From Alcanivorax sp. DP30 (GTDB lineage: Bacteria > Pseudomonadota > Gammaproteobacteria > Pseudomonadales > Alcanivoracaceae), in NCBI RefSeq assembly GCF_009882945.1, contig NZ_WTUY01000004.1, positions 549,341-613,340 on the forward strand: a DNA stretch of 64,000 nucleotides, read 5' to 3'. Positions 55,789-64,000 of this stretch are shown piece after piece. The notes under the pieces are model-generated. The model saw nothing but the letters and a program-made list of their open reading frames with translations, was not told the DNA's origin and searched no databases. Position 1 is the stretch's first letter; each line of letters starts with the position of its first letter. Both the position numbers and the translations under genes were made by a program.

Positions 55789-56709
55789 CTACTTGATATG
55801 GGCCAGGATGCCATCCAGCTCATCCAGGTTGTTATAGCTGATCACCAGCTTGCCCTTGCCGCCCTGACCGGACTGCAGTTGCACCGGTGCACCCAGGCGC
55901 TCGGACAGGTCGTTGACCAGGGCCTTCACGTTGGGATCTTCCTTCACTTGGGCAGGCTTGGCAGGTTTGGCCTTTTCGAAATCCCGCACCAGCTCTTCAG
56001 TCTGGCGCACGGACAGCCCCTTCGCGACGACCGTACGGGCCGCTTCAATCTGCTTGTTGCCTTCAAGGGCGAGCAGGGCACGGGCATGGCCCATTTCCAG
56101 GTCACCATGCTCCAGCAGTTTTTTGACGTCTGATTCCAGGCTCATCAGGCGCAGCAGGTTGGTCACCATGGCACGGGATTTACCCACCGCATCCGCCACC
56201 TGCTGGTGAGTAAGACCGAATTCTTCTTTCAGGCGGCCCAGCGCGATGGCCTCTTCCATGGGGTTGAGGTTTTCCCGCTGGATGTTCTCGATCAGGGCCA
56301 TGGCAATGGCCGCTTCATCCGGCACTTCGCGGATCACCGCCGGAATGGTCTCCAGCTCGGCCATCTGGGCGGCACGCCAGCGACGCTCACCGGCGATAAT
56401 CTCGAAGCGCTTTTCACCCAGCGGGCGGACCACGATGGGCTGCATGACGCCCTGGGCACGGATGGATTCGGCCAGTTCTTCCAGCGCATCCGGGGACATG
56501 TCACGACGGGGCTGGTAGCGGCCGCGCTCCATGTATTCCACCGGCAGGTGGCGAAGGTCGCCATCGCGGGGTGGCTGGTTCACTGGATCCGGCTGCCCCT
56601 CGGCCTGCTGGATGCTGACTTCATCCTGCTGCCGTTGCTGGTAGGACTCGTTGCTGCTGAGCAGGGCATCCAGGCCCTTGCTGAGACCGCGCTTACGCTT
56701 TGCCGCCAT
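55789..56709 (-). CDS. parB: Chromosome-partitioning protein ParB
   Basis: CTP-dependent DNA clamp that loads at parS sites near the origin and works with ParA to segregate the chromosome. 306 residues. A basic start (MAAKRKRGLSKGLDALLS) is followed by the CTP-binding/ParB nuclease-like domain with GRYQPRRDM and the ENIQREN and GERRWRAAQMAELETIP motifs. An HTH comes next (FGLTHQQVADAVGKSRAMVTNLLRL), then a C-terminal dimer domain. AGGATTAACC precedes the ATG. It is 94 bases after parA; that gap carries three tandem GTCGGAC units. No 16-bp parS (TGTTTCACGTGAAACA) was found by eye in the window. Confidence 0.97.
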   Translation of the reverse strand: MAAKRKRGLSKGLDALLSSNESYQQRQQDEVSIQQAEGQPDPVNQPPRDGDLRHLPVEYMERGRYQPRRDMSPDALEELAESIRAQGVMQPIVVRPLGEKRFEIIAGERRWRAAQMAELETIPAVIREVPDEAAIAMALIENIQRENLNPMEEAIALGRLKEEFGLTHQQVADAVGKSRAMVTNLLRLMSLESDVKKLLEHGDLEMGHARALLALEGNKQIEAARTVVAKGLSVRQTEELVRDFEKAKPAKPAQVKEDPNVKALVNDLSERLGAPVQLQSGQGGKGKLVISYNNLDELDGILAHIK

Positions 56710-56733
56710 GGTTAATCCTTAAAAACGTCGAGG

Positions 56734-56754
56734 GTCGGACGTCGGACGTCGGAC
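56734..56754. repeat. Perfect tandem heptad GTCGGAC x3 in the parA-parB gap
   Basis: Three exact 7-bp copies (56734-56740, 56741-56747, 56748-56754). A similar but imperfect heptad run of CGGACGC type is at 57620-57652, upstream of parA. Confidence 0.85.
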
Positions 56755-56803
56755 GCTGCGGGCAAAGGCTGCCCGCTGAATAATACGGTACCGGCTGCGG
56801 CGA

Positions 56804-57601
56804 TCACGATGCCGCCGCAGGCTGATTCTTGAGGGCCTGTTCGCGGCGCAGGATCTCGCCGGCCAGGGCCAGGTAGCTTACCGCACCACGGGACTTGGGA
56901 TCATAGGTGATCACCGGCGCGCCGTGGCTGGGCGCTTCCGCCAACCGCACGTTGCGCGGAATGATGGTGCGGTAGACCTTGTCGCCAAAGTGGCTGATCA
57001 GCTGGTTGGAGACATCGTTGGACAGGCTGTTGCGCGGGTCGTACATGGTGCGCAGCAGGCCGCCGATGTGCAGCTTGGGGTTGAGCACCGTGCGGATCTT
57101 CTCGATGGTGTTCATCAGCGCGGTGAGGCCTTCCAGGGCGTAGTACTCGCACTGGATCGGCACAATCACCGAATCCGCCGCCGTCAATGCATTGACGGTG
57201 AGCATGTTCAGGGATGGCGGGCAGTCGATGAGGATGTAGTCGTAGTTGTCGCGAATGCGGGCCAGCGCATTGCGCAGACGGAATTCCCGGGACTTCATCT
57301 CCAGCAGCTGCACTTCGGCGGCGGTGAGATCACCATTGGCGGTAATCAGGTCAAAGCCGCTGTCTTCCGGCGTGGCCACAATGGCCTGCTCGGTGGGGAC
57401 CTCGTCACAGAGGACATCGTAGATGGTGTAGTCGGTGTCGAACTTGTCCACCCCGGAGCCGGTGGTCGCATTGCCCTGGGGGTCAATGTCTACCAGCAGC
57501 ACCTTCTTGCGGGTGGCGGCCAGTGACGCGGCCAGATTCACACTGCTGGTTGTCTTCCCCACGCCGCCCTTCTGGTTCGCTACGGCAAATACGGTGGTCA
57601 C
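56804..57601 (-). CDS. parA: Chromosome-partitioning ATPase ParA
   Basis: Deviant-Walker ATPase that forms a DNA-bound gradient followed by ParB-parS complexes. 265 residues, no N-terminal HTH, so the chromosomal Soj type. Walker A' is KGGVGKTTSSVNLAASLA, followed by VDIDPQGNATTGSGVD (A') and DYILIDCPPSLNMLTVNAL (Walker B). The C-terminal TIIPRNVRLAEAPSHGAPV is diagnostic. GTG start at 57601 with GGAG six bases upstream. It lies between rsmG and parB as in most gammaproteobacteria of this type. Confidence 0.97.
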   Translation of the reverse strand: MTTVFAVANQKGGVGKTTSSVNLAASLAATRKKVLLVDIDPQGNATTGSGVDKFDTDYTIYDVLCDEVPTEQAIVATPEDSGFDLITANGDLTAAEVQLLEMKSREFRLRNALARIRDNYDYILIDCPPSLNMLTVNALTAADSVIVPIQCEYYALEGLTALMNTIEKIRTVLNPKLHIGGLLRTMYDPRNSLSNDVSNQLISHFGDKVYRTIIPRNVRLAEAPSHGAPVITYDPKSRGAVSYLALAGEILRREQALKNQPAAAS

Positions 57602-57727
57602 GGTGTTCTCCTTGATAGTACGCCGGACGCCAGAGGCTGGACGCCGGACGCGATTTGCCCTTGCTCAACGGAAATTCCTTGCAGGCAAGCTCCCACAATC
57701 AATCCGGTGATGCCCGGAACACAGGCA
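57602..57727. repeat. Heptad run and REP core between rsmG and parA
   Basis: 57620-57652 has CGGACGC/GGACGCC units in 7-bp register. 57677-57697 is a single REP half-site (TTGCAGGCAAGCTCCCACA). The parA ribosome site lies at the left end. Confidence 0.55.
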
Positions 57728-58350
57728 TCAGGCCTTGTTCACCACCACCAGGGTTCTCGGCTCATCCAGCCCGGGAACCGTCAGGGTGTGGTGGTGCCCC
57801 TGCCACTGTGCGGGCAAGGTGGCCAGCTCCTCTTCCGTGCTGGCCGCTTTCATGGCCAGCAAACGAGTATTGTCGGTCATTATGGGCGTCATGAGCGCCA
57901 GCATGTCCGACAAGGAGGCAAAGGCACGGCAAATAATTTGTGATGGTGCTTTACGGTACTGTTCCACGCGACCGTGTACAACCTCCACGTTATCCAGCCC
58001 CAGTTCCCGGCGCGCCTGACGCACAAAACGGGTCTTCTTGCCGTTGGAATCGAGCAGGGTGAAGGATTGCTGCGGGCGGGACACGGCCAGAATGATGCCG
58101 GGAATGCCCGCCCCCGTGCCCACATCCAGGGTGTCGCCATCGTCAACGAAGGGCAGTACCGCCAGGGAGTCGAGCAGGTGGCGGGTAACCATTTCCAGCG
58201 GGTCCCGGATGGCGGTGAGGTTGTAGGCCTGGTTCCACTTCACCAGCAGCTCGACGTAGTTGAGCAGCAGACGCTGCTGGTCTTCGTTCAGGGAAACGCC
58301 CAGGGCGTCAATGCCCCGGGACAGGGTGTCAGCCAGAATTGTCGGTGAGG

Positions 58351-58354
<4 letters not shown>
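57728..58354 (-). CDS. rsmG: 16S rRNA (guanine527-N7)-methyltransferase
   Basis: SAM-dependent enzyme that methylates G527 of 16S rRNA; its loss gives low-level streptomycin resistance in other bacteria. 208 residues. [27 protein letters not shown] is the family N-terminal signature, [15 protein letters not shown] the SAM loop, and [21 protein letters not shown] and [13 protein letters not shown] later signatures. Its start codon overlaps the mnmG stop (ATGA), the normal coupling for this pair. Confidence 0.97.
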
Positions 58355-60246
<1,892 letters not shown>

Positions 60247-60611
60247 GGTCAAACACCTTGCAGGCTGGCCTGCTGCTCAAAATATGATCAAAAGGGCGCG
60301 CTAGTATAAAGACAACGCGGCACGCTGCAAGCATTGCGCGACACGCAACACAACCTCTGCCGTAGGAGCGTCGCTGGCGGCGCGATAGCCAAAACCCTGA
60401 AAGGAGTATTTACCACAGAGGGCACAGAGCACACAGAGATTAAAACCTTCTTGGCTCAGTGATCTCTGTGACCTCTGTGGTGAAACTGCGTTTGATCCTG
60501 GCTGGAATCGCGCCGCCAGCGACGCTCCTACGGCAGGGCGTGTAGCATGCAGCTTGTTGCGTGTAAGCTATTCTACTATAGAACCCCAAGCTCACTTAAC
60601 CGGAAACCCCC
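60247..60611. repeat. Triple-nested palindromic spacer between mnmG and antiporter
   Basis: Outermost: heptad arms 60322-60355 (CACGCAA type) and 60538-60572 (TTGCGTG type). Middle: a perfect 28-bp inverted pair beginning GCCGTAGGAGCGTCGCTGGC at 60359-60386 and ending at 60507-60534. Inner: CACAGAG-type heptads 60412-60440 against CTCTGTG-type 60461-60483. The whole could fold into one long cruciform. It separates divergent genes, so both promoters must lie at its edges. No gene is seen. Confidence 0.8.
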
Positions 60612-62312
60612 TTGGATTCTCTCAACCTCTATCTGCTGATCGGCACCGGTCTGATGTTCACCGGCCTGCTGCTGGGCTCGCTGAGCGCCCGGTTCGGGGT
60701 GCCGTCGTTGCTGATTTTTCTGGTGGTGGGGATGCTGGCCGGGGAGGACGGCATCGGTGGCATCGAGTTTGATGACTTCTCCACCGCCTATGTGATCGGC
60801 AATATCGCTCTGGCGGTGATCCTGCTGGACGGCGGTCTGCGCACCCGGCTCAGCACCTTCAAGCTGGGCCTGAAACCGGCCCTGAGCCTGGCCACCCTGG
60901 GCGTGGCCATTTCCGCCGGCCTGGTGGGCGCCTTTGCCACCTGGCTGATGGGGGTGGACTGGCGAGTGGGCCTGTTGCTGGGTGGCATTGTCGGTTCCAC
61001 CGATGCGGCGGCGGTATTCAGTGTCATCAAAGGGGCCGGAGTAAAGCTCAACGAACGGGTGGCCAGCACCCTGGAGATCGAATCCGGCCTCAACGATCCC
61101 ATGGCCATCTTCATTACCCTGATGCTGGTGGGCATGCTGGTGGATCCCGATGCCAAATGGGGCTTCGGCATGCTCAACACCTTGCTGCAACAGTTCGGGC
61201 TGGGCATCCTGTTCGGGCTGGTGCTGGGTGCGGTAATCAGTGAACTGTTGCTTCGGGTGCGCAGCAACGAAGGGCTCCATGCGCTGCTGTTGTGCAGTGG
61301 TGGTGCCATGGTATTTGCGGTGACCAATCTGGCCGGTGGCTCCGGTTTTCTGGCCATCTATCTTACCGGGCTGGTGGCCGGGAATCGCCGTGGCGGCACC
61401 GGTGACAACGTGCTCAAGTCCATGGACTCCATGGCCTGGCTGGCCCAGTCCGGTATGTTCCTGATCCTCGGCTTGCTGGTAACCCCGTCGCGGCTTACCG
61501 AAAACCTTCCCTGGGCGCTGGCCGTGGCTGCCTTCCTGATGTTGTTGGCCCGCCCCATGGCTGTGTGGATCAGCCTGCTGCCCTTCCGCTTCACCGGGCG
61601 CGAGGAAATATTTATCGCCTGGACCGGGCTGCGCGGTGCGGTACCCATTGTCCTGGCCGTGTTCCCGCTATTGGCCGGGGTGGAACAGACCTATCTGCTG
61701 TTTGATATCACCCTGGTGGTGGTGCTGATTTCCCTGATCGGCCAAGGTGCCAGTCTGCGGTTCATGGCGCGACGCCTGAAGGTATCCGTCCCGCCGTCCA
61801 CGGAACCCCGGCAAACCGTCGCCCTGGCGGCCCCGCAGGATCGTTATCTGCTGCAGTTCCAGGTCGAGGACGGCGCCAAGGCCGTGGGCAAGCCCCTGGC
61901 CGATCTCGCCGACAAGGACCTTACCCCGCTCATGCTGTATCGCAACCACTCCGTGCACAGCCTGCGGGATGAGCCGGTGATCGAGGCCAGGGATTTGATT
62001 TCCTGGCTGGCGCCGCTGTCCCAAAAGTCGGCCCTGTCTGATCTTTGTCATCAATTAAGTCCGGATGAAAAGCGCTATTATGGTGACTTCTCGGTACTGG
62101 GGCAGACTCCGGTGGCACAGCTGATCGCCGTCTACGGCGTCGAGTCTCCGCCACCTCTCTGGCAAGGTCTGACCGTGGCAGAACTGTTTACCAAACAGGT
62201 GGGCAAACAGGCCGTGGTCGGTGATACGGTACGCGTCAGCGGCCTGCGTCTGCGCGCCAGGTCCGTGGAAGACGGCAAGGTAACCCTAGCCGGTCTGAAA
62301 CTGCCGGGGTAA
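60612..62312 (+). CDS. nhaP2: K+/H+ (Na+/H+) antiporter, CvrA/NhaP2 type
   Basis: CPA1-family inner-membrane exchanger, 566 residues. Twelve or so membrane helices: PSLLIFLVVGMLAGEDGIGG, GNIALAVILLDGGLRT, GGIVGSTDAAAVFSVIKGAG and ESGLNDPMAIFITLML (with the ND ion-site pair), then TGLRGAVPIVLAVFPL. The cytoplasmic tail has a TrkA-C-like domain (QFQVEDGAKAVGKPLADLAD) and a transporter-associated domain ending DGKVTLAGLKLPG. This layout matches E. coli CvrA/NhaP2, which adjusts cytoplasmic K+ and pH. The start is TTG at 60612, with only a weak GGAAA upstream, so the exact start is less certain. Ion choice is by homology only. Confidence 0.88.
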   Translation: MDSLNLYLLIGTGLMFTGLLLGSLSARFGVPSLLIFLVVGMLAGEDGIGGIEFDDFSTAYVIGNIALAVILLDGGLRTRLSTFKLGLKPALSLATLGVAISAGLVGAFATWLMGVDWRVGLLLGGIVGSTDAAAVFSVIKGAGVKLNERVASTLEIESGLNDPMAIFITLMLVGMLVDPDAKWGFGMLNTLLQQFGLGILFGLVLGAVISELLLRVRSNEGLHALLLCSGGAMVFAVTNLAGGSGFLAIYLTGLVAGNRRGGTGDNVLKSMDSMAWLAQSGMFLILGLLVTPSRLTENLPWALAVAAFLMLLARPMAVWISLLPFRFTGREEIFIAWTGLRGAVPIVLAVFPLLAGVEQTYLLFDITLVVVLISLIGQGASLRFMARRLKVSVPPSTEPRQTVALAAPQDRYLLQFQVEDGAKAVGKPLADLADKDLTPLMLYRNHSVHSLRDEPVIEARDLISWLAPLSQKSALSDLCHQLSPDEKRYYGDFSVLGQTPVAQLIAVYGVESPPPLWQGLTVAELFTKQVGKQAVVGDTVRVSGLRLRARSVEDGKVTLAGLKLPG

Positions 62313-62316
62313 AAAG

Positions 62317-62464
62317 CCGCGGCAAGCGACAAGCTTCAAGCTGCAAGGCGCGGTAAAAGCTCTTTGATTCGGAACCTCTGTGCCCGCGCCCTGAGGTGAA
62401 TCGCGGCGAAAATGTCCAAACACCCTACAAGCTGCCCTCGCGTTGTAGCTTGTAGCTTTAGCTA
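62317..62464. repeat. Heptad inverted-repeat element (AAGCTTG class)
   Basis: Left arm 62317-62354 (GCAAGCG, ACAAGCT, TCAAGCT, GCAAGGC) and right arm 62438-62464 (TTGTAGC units) face each other. The left arm is almost the same as that of the element at 18335-18490 (shared ACAAGCTTCAAGCTGCAAGG), and both cores contain TGTGCCCGCGCC. The element ends about 10 bases before the SDR start. Confidence 0.75.
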
Positions 62465-62474
62465 AGGAATTCAC

Positions 62475-63284
62475 ATGGCCCGTTTCGATAATCACCGCAT
62501 TCTGATCACCGGCGCCGGCGCCGGCATTGGCGCACTGATGGCGGAGGAGTTTGCCAAGCAGGGGGCAGAGGTGATCGTGACTGCCCGCCGCATCACCGCG
62601 GCCCGCGAAGTGGCCGACCGGATCAAGGCCTCCGGCGGCAAGGCCCATGCCTATGTACTGGATGTGAGCAAGATTGCCTCCATTGCCAAATTTCGCGACA
62701 AGCTCCATGACGAGGTCGGCCCGATCACGGCGCTGATCAATAATGCCGGGGTGGTGTTCGGTGGCGAGTTCGAACAAGTGGAGCTGGAACAGCACCTCAA
62801 TACCTTTCGCATCAACAGCGAAGGACTGATGGCCACCACCCATGCCTTCCTCAATGATCTGATCAAGGCGAAACAGGGCTATCTGGTCAACATCGCCAGC
62901 GCTTCTGCCTTTGTGGGCCTGCCCTATGGCAGCACCTATGCCGCCAGCAAATGGGCGGTGGTGGGTTTCTCCGAATCCATCCGCCTGGAGCTGGATGTGC
63001 GCAAAATCAAGAACGTGGATGTGACCACGGTCTGCCCCAGCTATATCTCCACCGGCATGTTCGACGGCGTGAAGACGCCGCTGCTAACCCCCATGCTCAC
63101 TCCGGAGAAGGTGGTGAACAGCATCATCAAGGGCATGCTGAAAAAAGACAGCTTCGTGATCGAACCCCCCATCGCCAAATCCACCGAACTGCTCAAGGCC
63201 GCCCTGCCCCGCAAGATCTGGGACGAAGTGGCCTACCGGATCGGGGTGTCCACGTCCATGTACAGCTGGAAGGGGAAGAAATAG
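62475..63284 (+). CDS. Short-chain dehydrogenase/reductase (acyl-chain type)
   Basis: A 269-residue NAD(P)-dependent oxidoreductase. Nucleotide loop TGAGAGIG, VIVTARR strand, NNAGVVFGG, catalytic Ser in VNIASASAFVGLPYG and Tyr-x3-Lys in YAASKWAV. The C-terminal PLLTPMLTPEKVVNSIIKGM resembles SDRs of the 17-beta-HSD11/fatty-alcohol type, which have a membrane-leaning substrate lid. The start ATG at 62475 is preceded by AAGGAAT nine bases upstream, lying partly in the repeat element. In this context oxidation of a long-chain alcohol or ketone is plausible, but the substrate is not shown by sequence. Confidence 0.87.
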   Translation: MARFDNHRILITGAGAGIGALMAEEFAKQGAEVIVTARRITAAREVADRIKASGGKAHAYVLDVSKIASIAKFRDKLHDEVGPITALINNAGVVFGGEFEQVELEQHLNTFRINSEGLMATTHAFLNDLIKAKQGYLVNIASASAFVGLPYGSTYAASKWAVVGFSESIRLELDVRKIKNVDVTTVCPSYISTGMFDGVKTPLLTPMLTPEKVVNSIIKGMLKKDSFVIEPPIAKSTELLKAALPRKIWDEVAYRIGVSTSMYSWKGKK

Positions 63285-63806
63285 CGGCGAGCAAACCCTT
63301 TCTATGAAGCCGCTGTAGAACGTGCCTTGAGGTGCGATCGGAGCCGCTGTAGGAGCCTGCCCGCAGGCGATCCGAGCTTCGGCGAGGTAAGGATTCCAGA
63401 AGCGAGTTTCGAGTACCGAGTTTCGAAAACCTAAAACCGGTAGCCGGTACAAGGTTTGAGGTTCTGCCTTTCGAAACCCGGTACTCGCAACTCGAACCAG
63501 TTTACCTCGCTTAGGCTCGGATCGCTTGCAGGCAAGCTCCTACAATTGCCCGATTCGCGCCTCAAGCGGCGCTCCTACAGCGGCTTCGTTGCGGTTTTTT
63601 TTGTTTTCCTCTCAGCTCGTGGCTAGCAGCTCGCAGCTCAATCCCCCGTGAATACCCATTCACCCTAACGCCGCGGCCTTTGCGCCTTGGCAGTCAATGC
63701 CTTTGCCCTTGCTTTCCCCAACAATGCGCCCCGTGATCCGCTGTCCGATAAAGACTATTCAAAGGTTCTTTATGACAGCCTGACTGATTCTGACGAGGGA
63801 TTTCCC
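63285..63806. repeat. Repeat-rich spacer: three nested inverted pairs
   Basis: Outer pair about 63311-63340 and 63551-63582 (TGTAG...CCTTGAGG against CCTCAAG...CTACAG, imperfect). Middle REP pair 63347-63390 and 63502-63545 (TGTAGGAGCCTGCCCGCAGG start; about 44 bases, near-perfect, including GATCCGAGC and GCGAGGTAA). Inner heptad arms 63401-63432 (GAGTTTC units) and 63467-63498. A CTCGCAGCTC heptad run is at 63613-63640. The acyl-CoA dehydrogenase promoter should lie in 63650-63790. No gene is seen in the 522 bases. Confidence 0.78.
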
Positions 63807-64000
63807 ATGCCGAATTACAAGGCCCCCGTGCGCGATATGCGCTTTTTGATGAACGAAGTATTTGATTTCGAAAGCCACTACAAGTCGCTGCCCAACGGTG
63901 AAGATGCGACTCCGGACATGGTGGAAGCGATCGTTGGCGAAATGGCCAAGCTGTGTGAGAACACCATCGGCCCGCTGTACCAGAGTGGTGACGAAGAAGG
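63807..64000 (+). CDS. Acyl-CoA dehydrogenase (5' part, cut by window end)
   Basis: The first 64-65 codons only. MPNYKAPVRDMRFLMNEVFD, then HYKSLPNGEDATPDMVEAIV, then FC-less GEMAKLCENTIGPLYQSGDEEG. This opening is characteristic of the long (about 600-residue) acyl-CoA dehydrogenases with an extra N-terminal domain, the group containing DmdC-like and FadE-like fatty-acid beta-oxidation enzymes that transfer electrons to FAD and ETF. GAGGGA lies six bases before the ATG. The catalytic Glu and FAD motifs lie outside the window, so the subgroup cannot be fixed. Confidence 0.85.
   Translation, partial: MPNYKAPVRDMRFLMNEVFDFESHYKSLPNGEDATPDMVEAIVGEMAKLCENTIGPLYQSGDEE

Overview
This window looks like a chromosomal segment of a marine, hydrocarbon-degrading gammaproteobacterium, most likely Alcanivorax or a close relative. 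The evidence is the order mnmG-rsmG-parA-parB-atpIBEFHAGDC-glmU-glmS, high GC in the core, and many lipid and alkane-type enzymes: a PF10118 hydrolase, an alpha/beta hydrolase-SDR fusion, a single-chain acyl-CoA carboxylase, several SDRs, thioesterases and the start of an acyl-CoA dehydrogenase. The species call is an inference from gene content and order; no search was run.

Layout. 1-8.5 kb: the end of a TRAP solute-binding lipoprotein, uvrD, a membrane PAS-GGDEF-EAL protein, an unknown helical protein and a PF10118 hydrolase. 8.6-19.6 kb: a large MscS-type channel, then a rightward run with an M24-like protein, the hydrolase-SDR fusion, a MerR regulator, a penicillin-acylase-type lipoprotein and a quinone oxidoreductase. 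19.8-25 kb, leftward: two tandem thioesterases with a phospholipase D relic between them, the intact phospholipase D, an exported ATP-dependent DNA ligase and an NhaC antiporter. 25.3-38.4 kb: a fused biotin-dependent carboxylase, a carotenoid-oxygenase family enzyme, a CPBP protease, an M13 metallopeptidase lipoprotein, an SDR, a CHASE hybrid kinase and an exported MsrA-MsrB fusion.

38.5-44.7 kb is an AT-richer accessory island of leftward genes. It encodes a membrane-anchored GrpE-like protein, a lid-less Hsp70, a TerB protein with a degenerate J-like tail and an M48-type metallopeptidase, all tightly packed. A NERD nuclease-domain protein lies further downstream, beyond a small inverted-repeat element. 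I read the four-gene core as an alternative Hsp70/J/GrpE machine coupled to a protease. It is the best candidate here for a little-described system.

44.9-60.2 kb is the conserved leftward housekeeping block (tRNA modification, chromosome partition, F1Fo ATP synthase, amino-sugar/UDP-GlcNAc synthesis). 60.6-64 kb has a K+/H+-type antiporter, an SDR and the start of an acyl-CoA dehydrogenase.

A second theme is intergenic. At a dozen or so places the spacers hold short arrays with a strict 7-bp period. Their sequences differ completely from place to place, but the layout recurs: two heptad arms in inverted orientation, often around or inside REP-type palindromes. No tRNA, rRNA or CRISPR array was seen.
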